A stretch of DNA of 64,000 bases from Bacillota bacterium (lineage in GTDB: Bacteria; Bacillota; Clostridia; Peptostreptococcales; Anaerovoracaceae). Of the stretch, positions 16,539-24,427 are shown in pieces. The notes beneath the pieces were generated by a model that was not told the origin of the DNA, searched no databases, and saw only the letters and a list, made by a program, of their open reading frames with translations. How positions within the stretch are numbered: the first letter of the stretch is position 1; every line of letters starts with the position of its first letter. The stretch lies in contig JAHZHA010000029.1 in the NCBI GenBank assembly GCA_019420525.1, forward strand, positions 62,001 to 126,000, in the 5' to 3' direction. The position numbers and the translations under genes were made by a program.

Positions 16539-18119
16539 ATGCGAAAATTTATTTCCGCGGCGCTTTCATTGCTTCTGCTGCTGTGCGCTTCGGTTCCCGT
16601 GTGGGCAGCGGAAAATTCCATGGACAATTTTCAGAACGTCCGGACGTATACGCAGCAGTTTTCCGACGTGCCGTCGTCCAACTGGGCAGCTCCTTCGGTG
16701 GAGACGTGTTATGAATACGGTCTGATGCAGGGCGTGTCCGAGACGGAATTCAGTCCGAAAGGAAATCTGACTGTGGCGGAGGCTCTGGTGATGGCCTGCA
16801 GGGTCCGTCAGATTTATGAAGAAGGCGCCTGTACACTGCAGAACGGGGCACCGTGGTATCAGCCGTATGTAGATTATGCGCTTTCGGAAGGGATTATCGC
16901 GCTTTCCGATTTTGACGATTACACGGCGAGCATCACCCGGTCGGAGATGGCTTATATCTTCTACAATGCACTGCCTCAGTCCTGCTATCCTGCCATCAAT
17001 AAAATCGGAGACATTCCGGACGTGGACGACAGCGTGCCGAATTACTACGAAATCATGGCTCTCTATGAAGCGGGCGTGCTGACGGGCAGCAATTCTTACG
17101 GTACATTTTATCCTGACCGGAGTATCACACGGGCAGAGGCGGCAGCTGTCATTTCACGGGTGGCAGTTCCTTCTCTGCGGCAGGAATTCAGTCTGGACGG
17201 TTCTCAGGACACGGGTGAGGATGACGAAAGCGGGGAATTGAGCGCTGGGGAGATATATAACAAGTGCGCTCCTGCGGTAGTCTATATCGTGGTTTATGAT
17301 GCGTCGGGCAATGCTCTCAGGACGGGGAGCGGATTTTTTATCGACTCCGACGGGACTCTGGTGACGAATTATCACGTGGTGGAAGGCGGCGCTTCTGCGA
17401 AAATAACGACGATGGACAATCAGGTGTACGACGTCAGCGGAGTCTACGACTGTGACGAGACGACAGATATCGCGCTCCTGAAAGTGAACGGCAGCGGATT
17501 TACGAGTCTGAAAGTGAGCACGGAGCCGGTTTCCGCAGGTGATACGATTTATGCCATCGGAAGTCCTCTGGGACTGTCCAATACGATTTCCTCAGGCATC
17601 ATTTCCAATGCGGCGAGAGTCTACGAGGGAGTCACATATATTCAGGTGACGGCGCCGATTTCTTCCGGTTCCAGTGGAGGAGCGCTCATCGATTCCCAGG
17701 GACGCGCGGTGGGAATCACCAGCGGGGAGTTTTATTCCAGCACAAACATGAGTCAGAATCTGAATATCGCGGTTCCGCTGACTTATCTCGATAAACTCGA
17801 AAGATCTTCCGTCACTTCCATGTCTCAGGCTCTGGCGGTCGAAGAGGCGGTAATCCGGGCGGATGAGATGTCGGTGACTGTCGGAGTAGGTCAGACGGTA
17901 ACGGTGGGCATTTCACACACTTCGCGAAATGCCGTCTCTCTTGTCAGCCGGACGGGAGATCCCGGAATCGTGAACTGTTCCTGGAACAAATGGACTTCAC
18001 AGTCGACGACATCTCTTAGCATTACAGGCCTCACACGCGGGAAGACTACTGTTACAGTGGGATTTAATGAAGGCGAGACTTCGGATTCCTGCGCTGTGAT
18101 CCAGGTGAATGTAGTCTGA
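16539..18119 (+). CDS. Secreted SLH-domain, HtrA/DegP-like serine protease
   Basis: 526 residues from the ATG at 16539, which yields a good signal peptide (MRKFISAALSLLLLLCASVPVWAAE); an upstream in-frame ATG at 16494 would bury it. SLH repeats occupy about residues 30-215 (FSDVPSSNWAAPSVETCYEYGLMQG; ITRAEAAAVISRVA). A trypsin-like domain follows with triad His279 (TNYHVVEG), Asp310 (TTDIALLKV) and Ser379 (GSSGGALID). No PDZ domain is seen; the last 90 residues look like a beta-sandwich module. The SLH repeats should anchor the protease to wall polymer, where it could do envelope quality control or process surface proteins. Confidence 0.88.
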   Translation: MRKFISAALSLLLLLCASVPVWAAENSMDNFQNVRTYTQQFSDVPSSNWAAPSVETCYEYGLMQGVSETEFSPKGNLTVAEALVMACRVRQIYEEGACTLQNGAPWYQPYVDYALSEGIIALSDFDDYTASITRSEMAYIFYNALPQSCYPAINKIGDIPDVDDSVPNYYEIMALYEAGVLTGSNSYGTFYPDRSITRAEAAAVISRVAVPSLRQEFSLDGSQDTGEDDESGELSAGEIYNKCAPAVVYIVVYDASGNALRTGSGFFIDSDGTLVTNYHVVEGGASAKITTMDNQVYDVSGVYDCDETTDIALLKVNGSGFTSLKVSTEPVSAGDTIYAIGSPLGLSNTISSGIISNAARVYEGVTYIQVTAPISSGSSGGALIDSQGRAVGITSGEFYSSTNMSQNLNIAVPLTYLDKLERSSVTSMSQALAVEEAVIRADEMSVTVGVGQTVTVGISHTSRNAVSLVSRTGDPGIVNCSWNKWTSQSTTSLSITGLTRGKTTVTVGFNEGETSDSCAVIQVNVV

Positions 18120-18218
18120 AGAGGAAGTGATTTACATTTTCTTTACGCGGAGGAAAAAATGAGATAAACTGTGTAGAGAAAAGACGATGCGTGTGTGTTT
18201 CAGGATGGAGGAATTTTT

Positions 18219-18755
18219 ATGGAGCGCAGCAGAAAGAGAAGAGCGATCAAATATATTTCGTTTATCGCAGCAGCTCTCATCATAGCCGTGGCATTTCTCT
18301 ATTTTACGGGTCAGTTCGGCGTTTCCGAGTCGAAAATGGAGGCTGATGCCCGGAAAGCTCAGATGATAGATGAAAGCTGGCTCTGCGTCAAAGCTTCCGA
18401 GGATGATGTGACGGCGATGCTGTTTTACGATGAGATCCTCGGGGATTATAAGGTGGCGATTTACGGAAATCCGGAAGACCGTCCGGGAGGCAGCTATTTT
18501 CTCTACGGAACGACTTCAAATGCGGAAAATGAAGGAGTCGCCGAATATGTCATCGGAGGCAGCGGTGAGCGCATTTACATGTCTATGAATCTGCAGAATG
18601 CGGTCAGAATGGAAGTCTCCGACGGAAAAAAGACAAAAGAGACGGAACTCGAGAGCGGTGTGCCTTTCGTCTACCTGATATCAGATGAAGAGGAAAGCGT
18701 ACACTTTTATGATGAAGAAGGAACGGAACTGAGCATTTTTTCTCAGCCGATCTGA
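18219..18755 (+). CDS. Small membrane-anchored protein of unknown function
   Basis: 178 residues. A basic start (MERSRKRRAIKYIS) and one membrane helix (about residues 14-32) are followed by an acidic extracytoplasmic domain. ATG at 18219 has ATGGAGGAA upstream. No family recognised. It lies downstream of the surface protease but has about 100 bases of its own leader. Confidence 0.7.
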   Translation: MERSRKRRAIKYISFIAAALIIAVAFLYFTGQFGVSESKMEADARKAQMIDESWLCVKASEDDVTAMLFYDEILGDYKVAIYGNPEDRPGGSYFLYGTTSNAENEGVAEYVIGGSGERIYMSMNLQNAVRMEVSDGKKTKETELESGVPFVYLISDEEESVHFYDEEGTELSIFSQPI

Positions 18756-18877
18756 CACCGCGTCGATGGGTCGTCGGGAGACCGGAACTTTACTGCTGTG
18801 CTTTTGCGGCCATGGGAGCTGTATGTGGCGGAACTGCCGCCTGCCGGAAAAGCGCATCTGCATCGGGAAAAATCGTG

Positions 18878-18927
18878 ATAAAGAGGAGTATTTCGCACAG
18901 ATGAGGCGGAATCTCCTCTTTTTTATC
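18878..18927. terminator. Bidirectional terminator
   Basis: AAGAGGAG (18881-18888) pairs with CTCCTCTT (18913-18920), followed by Ts on plus and preceded by GATAAA for the minus strand. It lies in the 276-base gap between the convergent membrane-protein gene and the Gin-like gene; nothing else is seen there. Confidence 0.65.
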
Positions 18928-19031
18928 GGCGAAGAGATCTTTACTGATTATCCGCCTGCGGCGGAAATCTCTCGTCCCGCCGATTTGCCGGAAACCGGAA
19001 GTGCCGCAGGCGTCCGGGATGCGCCGGTGTG

Positions 19032-19265
19032 TCATTTCTCAGGGGATTCCGGAACCGATCCGCTTTCTCCATGTGTTTCTTCCTCCGCTTTGCCGTCCGG
19101 GAAGACGATTTTTCCGTCATCCGTCACGGTGCCGGAAGAGACGTATTCGACACAGTCCTCGCATACGAAATGGCCTTTGAATATGATTCCGCTGTAGATG
19201 TCTTCGTCGCCGCAGAGCGCGCAAGCGTACCTGTCGAAAAGATCCTTGCTGATGTGTTTTTTCAT
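19032..19265 (-). CDS. Gin/CsfB-like zinc protein (candidate inhibitor of a sporulation sigma factor)
   Basis: A 77-residue protein with two CxxC knuckles, CALC at residues 15-18 and CEDC at 35-38, separated by GIIFKGHFV. This spacing and the hydrophobic IxxxGxFxC bridge match Gin (CsfB), which binds and inhibits sigma-G in Bacillus and Clostridium. The C-terminal 30 residues are acidic and low in complexity. AGGAGG lies 13 bases upstream, longer than ideal. If correct, it indicates that the host sporulates or descends from a spore former. A generic zinc ribbon is the alternative. Confidence 0.65.
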   Translation of the reverse strand: MKKHISKDLFDRYACALCGDEDIYSGIIFKGHFVCEDCVEYVSSGTVTDDGKIVFPDGKAEEETHGESGSVPESPEK

Positions 19266-19576
19266 GATGCTCTCTCAACCTCCTGACATACAGATCCTCC
19301 GCCTGCACTCAGAATACTGTAAAAATATGTAAATTTCAAACGGAATTCGTCGAATGTGCAGAAAACAACACAAAAAAGGTATTTTTTGGAAAGGAGAAGG
19401 CGCTTCTCTGACGATTTTTATCTCGTCCCTCGCAGGCTGTCTGAAGATTCGGAGGGTGCGGGAAGGTACCCCAGCTGAAACGAGAAGAACAAAAAAAGAA
19501 AAACTCCCTCAGCACTCAGTCTGACGGAGTTCAGTCGGGTTTCAGAACGGAATCCAACGGTAACGTTCTGAAAAAA
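19266..19576. other. Intergenic region between Gin-like gene and tRNA
   Basis: No coding sequence is evident. It holds the Gin-like leader and the tRNA terminator listed separately. Confidence 0.6.
19489..19531 (-). terminator. Terminator of the tRNA-Arg transcript
   Basis: On the minus strand, ACTCCGTCAG pairs with CTGAGGGAGT (one mismatch), then TTTTTCTTTTTTT. It lies about 45 bases beyond the 3' CCA of the tRNA. Confidence 0.75.
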
Positions 19577-19651
19577 TGGTACGCCCGTGGGGAGTCGAAC
19601 CCCAATCTCAGGAGTCGGAGTCCTGCTTTCTATCCATTGAAATACAGGCGC
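19577..19651 (-). tRNA. tRNA-Arg (anticodon CCG)
   Basis: A 75-base cloverleaf. The acceptor stem pairs GCGCCTG with CGGGCGT, with discriminator A and an encoded CCA. The anticodon arm is CAGGA-CTCCGAC-TCCTG, giving anticodon CCG for CGG codons. The T arm is TGGGG-TTCGACT-CCCCA. It is a lone tRNA with its own terminator; no integrated element adjoins it. Confidence 0.95.
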
Positions 19652-19729
19652 ACATCGTATAACAGCAGACCGCAATTTACAGAAACGGAAACTGCTGTTA
19701 TTTATTATATTACATATAGCGGGTGTTTG

Positions 19730-20500
19730 TCACTGTTTTTCTATCGACACAAAATGACCACACCGGATAATATCATCTCTAGTGCCTCCCCGCTTTACCA
19801 GACGGAAGCATTCTTCCGGATCGTCCACGATGAATCCGGTGATGTGTGAGATGCCTGCCCTGAGGAGTTCCGGGCAGAGCGGGATGTCCATGCCCCATAG
19901 GAGCGTCTTTTTTCCGGTTTCGCCTGCCAGCCGGATCATCGGACCCGCCAGTTTGCTGACGAAAGATTTTCCACTGACGATGAGCTGATCGCAGGAGGGC
20001 ATGAGTTCACGATATGCGGTGTAGAGATAGTCGCGGTAAGTCCTGTCCTCATCTCGCCTGAGAATGTCGATGATTCCGGGAATATTCTGAAGCTCGTCCC
20101 GCTCATACATGAGTTCGGAGAAGAGCGTGTGGCGATCTTTTGTATGCGTTTCGCAGAATTTGGAAAAAGCGCCGCGGCTGCGTCTTCCGCCCGGATAGAC
20201 GACGGCATCCTCCGGAATGCGGTCCGGCCGATTAAAGCAGGCGTTGACAGCTGCCATGGCGATGGATGCTTCTACATAATTCCAGGATTTCAGACCGGGG
20301 GCCATCTCGCCGGCTGTCATACCGGCCGCCGGTTCGATGCCGAAAGGAAATCTCTGGTAACGTTCGTGTATCGAAGGAGAAAGTCCGAGAATACCGTCTT
20401 CTGTCATAACTGCAGTCCAGTACGTGCCTGCAGCGAAATCTTTTATCCGGATGTCGCTGTCTGCAGATGAAATCAGAACGTCATAGATCTCCCACATCAT
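19730..20500 (-). CDS. DUF364/DUF4213-type putative heavy-metal chelation protein (copy 1)
   Basis: About 256 residues from the second of the candidate starts: GAGGAGG lies 8 bases upstream of ATGATG at 20500, while a longer frame from 20533 has no ribosome binding site. The N-terminal half (AAGTYWTAVMTEDG, LKSWNYVEASIAMAAVNACFNRP) matches the enolase-N-like DUF4213 part; the C-terminal half (CDQLIVSGKSFV) matches DUF364. The family is annotated as putative heavy-metal chelation, with no proven reaction. It is divergent from the GTPase/ABC/DUF364 genes and paralogous to the gene at 22661. Confidence 0.78.
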   Translation of the reverse strand: MMWEIYDVLISSADSDIRIKDFAAGTYWTAVMTEDGILGLSPSIHERYQRFPFGIEPAAGMTAGEMAPGLKSWNYVEASIAMAAVNACFNRPDRIPEDAVVYPGGRRSRGAFSKFCETHTKDRHTLFSELMYERDELQNIPGIIDILRRDEDRTYRDYLYTAYRELMPSCDQLIVSGKSFVSKLAGPMIRLAGETGKKTLLWGMDIPLCPELLRAGISHITGFIVDDPEECFRLVKRGGTRDDIIRCGHFVSIEKQ

Positions 20501-20545
20501 TGTCTCAGCCTCCTCAAAATTGCCGGTGTACAAACGAATAAAAAA

Positions 20546-20574
20546 ATTTTAGCAGACATCCAGCCAAAAATCAA
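20546..20574 (-). promoter_or_regulatory. Predicted promoter of the leftward DUF364 gene
   Basis: Minus-strand TTGATT (20574-20569), 17 bases, TAAAAT (20551-20546), about 45 bases before the gene. Confidence 0.55.
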
Positions 20575-20603
20575 CCTTGCGGAAGATTCCAGAGAGCGGT
20601 GCG

Positions 20604-20653
20604 GAGCAATTTATGATTTAAGATAATTTGCTCTTGTTGGATTATGGTATAAT
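20604..20653 (+). promoter_or_regulatory. Extended -10 promoter with a 30-bp palindromic operator candidate
   Basis: TGGTATAAT (TATAAT at 20648-20653) is an extended -10 element. Just upstream, 20604-20633 is an imperfect 30-bp palindrome with GAGCAA/TTGCTC outer arms and 11 of 15 position pairs matching. It covers the -35 region of the rightward promoter and lies upstream of the leftward one, so one regulator could control both. Confidence 0.6.
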
Positions 20654-20765
20654 AATTCGTATATCCGGAACCCGGCGCCATCTGCGGGATGTCTGCCGCA
20701 GAGGAAGAGCCGCCGGAATGCGGGGAAAATAACACAGTATTTGAAATCACGGAGGTTACTATAAT

Positions 20766-21485
20766 ATGAAACTGATAACGATTTCAGGCCCTCCTTCTTC
20801 CGGAAAGACGTCTGTCATTCTGCGTCTGGTGGAATCTCTGCGGGAGAACGGACTGGAAAAAATAGGAGTCGTGAAATTCGACTGTCTCACATCCTTTGAT
20901 CAGGTCAGATACAGGGAGGCCGGAATTCCCGTCGAGATCGGTTTCTCGGGCAAAGTCTGCCCGGATCATTTTTTTATCAGCAATATCGAAGATGCGGTGA
21001 AATGGGGTGTCAGGAGCGGATTTGAAATGCTGGTCACCGAAAGTGCCGGGCTGTGCAACCGCTGTTCGCCTCATATCAGCGAAATTCCGGCAGTTTGCGT
21101 TATCGACAATCTGTCGGGAGTCAACACGCCCAGAAAGATCGGGCCGATGCTGAAATTTGCGGATTATGTAGTGATAACGAAAGGAGATATCGTTTCGCAG
21201 GCGGAACGTGAGGTGTTTAAATTCAACGTGCGCCAAGTGAACACTTCGGCGAGGATTCTCTTCGTCAACGGCATCACAGGTCAGGGAGCTTTCATGCTGG
21301 CCAAACACCTTCAAAAGGCGCCGGAGATTACGACGCTCAGCGATATGCATCTGCGGTTTACGACGCCCGCCTCTGTCTGTTCCTACTGTACCGGCGAGAC
21401 GCGCATCGGAGAAGAATTTCAGAACGGCATGATGAAGAAAATGGCGTTTGCTCCCTGTGACACGTATCAGAAGGGAGGCGAATAG
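20766..21485 (+). CDS. HypB/CobW-like P-loop GTPase (putative metallochaperone)
   Basis: A 239-residue protein with Walker A GPPSSGKTS at residues 8-16, switch-like ETEAG-type segment TESAGLCNRCSPH, and the guanine-specificity motif TKGD (about residue 140). The layout is that of the HypB/UreG group, which insert nickel in enzymes. Cysteines at NRCSPH and CSYCTGE (near residue 205) could bind a metal or FeS cluster. It is followed by an ABC ATPase whose start abuts its stop. The partner enzyme is not in view. Confidence 0.8.
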   Translation: MKLITISGPPSSGKTSVILRLVESLRENGLEKIGVVKFDCLTSFDQVRYREAGIPVEIGFSGKVCPDHFFISNIEDAVKWGVRSGFEMLVTESAGLCNRCSPHISEIPAVCVIDNLSGVNTPRKIGPMLKFADYVVITKGDIVSQAEREVFKFNVRQVNTSARILFVNGITGQGAFMLAKHLQKAPEITTLSDMHLRFTTPASVCSYCTGETRIGEEFQNGMMKKMAFAPCDTYQKGGE

Positions 21486-21487
21486 TG

Positions 21488-22543
21488 ATGACTGATTTTT
21501 ACAGTCTGGCGGAAGAAAAGAGCATGGCGGAGATCTGCGGGCTCTACCCGATTTCCGAGGACTTTTTTGCGAATATGAATCTGACGGGGCTGGACGATGC
21601 AGTTCCTCTGGCGGATGCACTGGAAAAGTGTGACCCCGAATGGCTGGAAGAACTTGGGACAGACGTGGACGATGTTCTGGAGCAGTTCTGTCAGTTCATG
21701 GAGGCTCTCACATCGCCGGAAGAAGACGTTCTGGGCATCCGGGAAATTACCGTCTGCGGCGGTCGGGACAAGAGCGGGACACCGGAAAATCTGGAGCTTT
21801 CCGTGCATCCGGGAGAGGTGATCAGCATCGTGGGACCGACAGGTTCCGGAAAAAGCCGTCTGCTGGGGGATATCGAATGTATGGCGCAGGGAGACACGCC
21901 TACGGGACGTCGCATCATGATCAATGGCAGTTTTCCGGACGACGAAATGCGTTTCGAACTGGAGGGCCGGTTGGTGGCACAGCTGTCTCAGAATATGAAT
22001 TTCGTCATGGATCTCAATGTGAGGGAGTTCCTGGAGATGCACGCCAGGAGCAGGTTCTGCGAAGATCCGGATCTGGTGGTTTCTCAGTGTTTTGAATGCG
22101 CTAATCTGCTGGCGGGAGAAAAGTTCAGCGACGATACAAAAGTGACTCAGCTGTCCGGAGGACAGTCCAGGGCGCTGATGATCGCCGATACGGCGTATAT
22201 GAGCTCGTCTCCTGTAATCCTCATCGACGAGATCGAAAATGCGGGCATCGACCGGCGTCAGGCGATTTCCATTCTGACTAAAAAAGATAAGATCGTCTTT
22301 ATGTCGACACACGATCCGCTGCTGGCACTGAGCGCGTCGAAACGCGTGGTAATCCGGAACGGCGGAATCGCGAAAATTATCGAAACGACGGATGAGGAGC
22401 GGGCAAGCCAGTCGGTTATTCAGGAACTGGACAGCACGATCATGCGGATCAGAGAGATGCTGCGGCAGGGTGAAATGATCACACCGGAACGTCTGGGAGA
22501 TTTTGCAGGACGTCTCTCCTGTGGATGTACCATTCCGGAGTGA
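21488..22543 (+). CDS. ABC-type ATPase with an N-terminal DUF1858-like domain, no permease nearby
   Basis: 351 residues. The first 70 resemble the small helical DUF1858/ScdA-N domain (YPISEDFFANMNLTGLDDAVPLADALEK). The ATPase domain has GPTGSGKSR (Walker A), LSGGQSRALMIAD (signature), ILIDEIENAG (Walker B) and MSTHDP (switch His). The C terminus ends in a CGC cluster. No membrane protein is encoded beside it, so it may act as a soluble ATPase, with the GTPase, in metal or cofactor handling. GGGAGG is 9 bases before ATG 21488. Confidence 0.78.
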   Translation: MTDFYSLAEEKSMAEICGLYPISEDFFANMNLTGLDDAVPLADALEKCDPEWLEELGTDVDDVLEQFCQFMEALTSPEEDVLGIREITVCGGRDKSGTPENLELSVHPGEVISIVGPTGSGKSRLLGDIECMAQGDTPTGRRIMINGSFPDDEMRFELEGRLVAQLSQNMNFVMDLNVREFLEMHARSRFCEDPDLVVSQCFECANLLAGEKFSDDTKVTQLSGGQSRALMIADTAYMSSSPVILIDEIENAGIDRRQAISILTKKDKIVFMSTHDPLLALSASKRVVIRNGGIAKIIETTDEERASQSVIQELDSTIMRIREMLRQGEMITPERLGDFAGRLSCGCTIPE

Positions 22544-22660
22544 TCCGGGGCCGCCGGAAGCAGGCAAAACGTCTGAAGATCCGGCGGAAAAATGTGTGCA
22601 CAAGAATGCAGAAGAAAGTCAGAAAGACGAGAAGTCCGGGCGACAGAAAGGTAATTCATT

Positions 22661-23476
22661 ATGAAAAAAGATTATAATCAGCTGTACGATGACCTGATCC
22701 GGGGAATTCCGGAAGATATGCCGGTGGACGATGTTCTCGCCACACATTATACGGCGGTGGTGACGAGCCGGGGCGGCACGGGTCTGGGAGAGTTTCTCGA
22801 TACCTTTGATACGAGGCCGATGACGGAATCGGGAAACAAGAAAAATCTGACGCTCCGTCAGCTGGCAGAGGGAATCAAATCCTGGAATATGACGGAAGCC
22901 GCCATGGGTCAGGCCGCTCTCAACGCGTATTACAATTCCATGGAAATGGCTTCGGCCAACGGGTTGAAACTGACAGACAGCCTTCATTCCGAAGACCGGA
23001 ACGCCGATCCGTTTATCACATATCAGAAAGAGGTAAGGGGGAAGAGAGTGACAGTTGTCGGTCATTTTCCGTACATGACAGAACTCTTCGGGCCGGTCTG
23101 CGACTTGAAGATCATCGAAGCCATGCCGGAGATCGGCGATTTTCCGTATCAAGCTGCGGAATATCTGATTCCCGGAAGCGATTTTGTCTTTTTAGGTCCT
23201 CTCACCCTTTTGGACAAATCTCTGCCTCGACTGCTGGAGTTGGCAGAGGGAGCCTTTATCGGCATGGTGGGACCGGCCAGCACGCTGGCGCCCGTCCTCT
23301 TTGAGTACGGTGTCGACGAGATGGACGGCTTCGTCGTAAAGGATAACAGCATCGCGGAACGTTCCACCCGGGAGACAGAAAGTCTGAAAATCTACGCTTC
23401 GGGCCAGAAGGTGAGCCTGAGAAAGACGGAGTATGAAGCATTCCGCAGGGCACAGGCCGAAGCGGCAAAACGATAG
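22661..23476 (+). CDS. DUF364/DUF4213-type putative heavy-metal chelation protein (copy 2)
   Basis: 271 residues, paralogous to the divergent gene at 19730 (shared THYTAVVTS, LKSWNM/NY-EAA-GQAALNAYYN, KRVTVVGHFPY and SDFVFLGPLTLLDKSL patterns). The C-terminal Rossmann-like half is the DUF364 part. It is separated from the ABC gene by 117 bases and has AAAGGTAA before the ATG. It is very likely in the same operon as the GTPase and ATPase. No enzymatic role is established for the family. Confidence 0.8.
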   Translation: MKKDYNQLYDDLIRGIPEDMPVDDVLATHYTAVVTSRGGTGLGEFLDTFDTRPMTESGNKKNLTLRQLAEGIKSWNMTEAAMGQAALNAYYNSMEMASANGLKLTDSLHSEDRNADPFITYQKEVRGKRVTVVGHFPYMTELFGPVCDLKIIEAMPEIGDFPYQAAEYLIPGSDFVFLGPLTLLDKSLPRLLELAEGAFIGMVGPASTLAPVLFEYGVDEMDGFVVKDNSIAERSTRETESLKIYASGQKVSLRKTEYEAFRRAQAEAAKR

Positions 23477-23513
23477 AAGAAAAGACGAAAAAGGAAAAAC
23501 AGGAGAAGAAAAA

Positions 23514-24203
23514 ATGAAAGCACTCGTTTTATTCAGCGGCGGCGTGGATAGCACCACATGTCTGGGAATGGCCGTATTGCGGTACGGCGCAGAAAACGTG
23601 ACGGCGCTGTCGGTGCAGTACGGCCAGAAACACGCAAGAGAGATCGAAGCGGCAGAAAAGATTGCAGAATACTATGGTGTGGAGCTGATTCATCTGGATC
23701 TGACGCCGATCTTCGCTTTCAGCGACTGTTCTCTTCTGAAACAGTCGGAAGAAGACATCCCCAGAGAATCCTATGCGGAACAGATCGGGCATACGGGAGG
23801 AAAACCCGTATCGACATACGTTCCTTTCCGGAACGGACTGTTTCTGTCCTCCGCAGCCAGCGTGGCGCTGTCGAAAGGCTGCGGCGTGATTCTTTACGGG
23901 GCTCATGCCGATGATGCCGCCGGAAATGCGTATCCGGACTGCAGCAAGGCATTTAATGATGCCATGAATACGGCTATTTATGAGGGGAGTGGAGGTCAGC
24001 TTCACATAGAAGCTCCTTTTGTAGGTATGTCCAAGGCGGATGTGGTGCGGACAGGCTTGTCTCTAGGAGTACCATATCAGTATACATGGAGCTGTTACGA
24101 GGGGGGCGAGCGTCCCTGCGGTACATGTGCCACTTGTATTGACCGGGCCAGGGCCTTTGAACTCAACGGTGTACCGGACCCGGCTCTGCAACAGGAAGAA
24201 TAA
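23514..24203 (+). CDS. queC: 7-cyano-7-deazaguanine synthase QueC
   Basis: 229 residues. PP-loop SGGVDSTT at residues 8-15; zinc site cysteines in CYEGGERPCGTCATC near the C terminus. It converts 7-carboxy-7-deazaguanine to preQ0 for queuosine. The start at 23514 has AGGAGAAG upstream. It is 37 bases after the DUF364 gene, so probably transcribed with it. queD, queE and queF and a preQ1 riboswitch are not in view. Confidence 0.95.
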   Translation: MKALVLFSGGVDSTTCLGMAVLRYGAENVTALSVQYGQKHAREIEAAEKIAEYYGVELIHLDLTPIFAFSDCSLLKQSEEDIPRESYAEQIGHTGGKPVSTYVPFRNGLFLSSAASVALSKGCGVILYGAHADDAAGNAYPDCSKAFNDAMNTAIYEGSGGQLHIEAPFVGMSKADVVRTGLSLGVPYQYTWSCYEGGERPCGTCATCIDRARAFELNGVPDPALQQEE

Positions 24204-24220
24204 TACGATAAGATAGTTGA

Positions 24221-24247
24221 GCGGCGGAGAAAAATCCGCCGCTTTTT
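24221..24247 (+). terminator. Intrinsic terminator after queC
   Basis: GCGGCGGA and TCCGCCGC form a perfect 8-bp GC stem followed by five Ts. Confidence 0.92.
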
Positions 24248-24315
24248 GGTGTAGGTAAAATTGCGGATACCGGTAGAGATCTTTTGCAGGAAGAAAAACT
24301 GGAAATAGAAAGAAG

Positions 24316-24389
24316 AAAATGTAAAAATAAATATTTTTTACTAAAAAATGTAAAAATATTTTGAAAATTTTCACATTGAAGTATATAAT
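24316..24389 (+). promoter_or_regulatory. Promoter with upstream 14-bp direct repeat
   Basis: TTGAAA (24361-24366), 17 bases, TATAAT (24384-24389). Immediately upstream the 14-mer AAAATGTAAAAATA occurs at 24316-24329 and 24345-24358, 29 bp apart. LytTR regulators bind spaced direct repeats, so this may be an autoregulatory site. Confidence 0.6.
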
Positions 24390-24427
24390 TTTTATATAAG
24401 TGAGACAGACGGAAAGGAGATGGGGTT

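Noticed and set aside
20690..20765. Cofactor riboswitch (cobalamin or molybdenum type) before the HypB-like gene
   Set aside because: Only a small TGCGG/CCGCA hairpin is present; none of the conserved cores of these riboswitches can be found.
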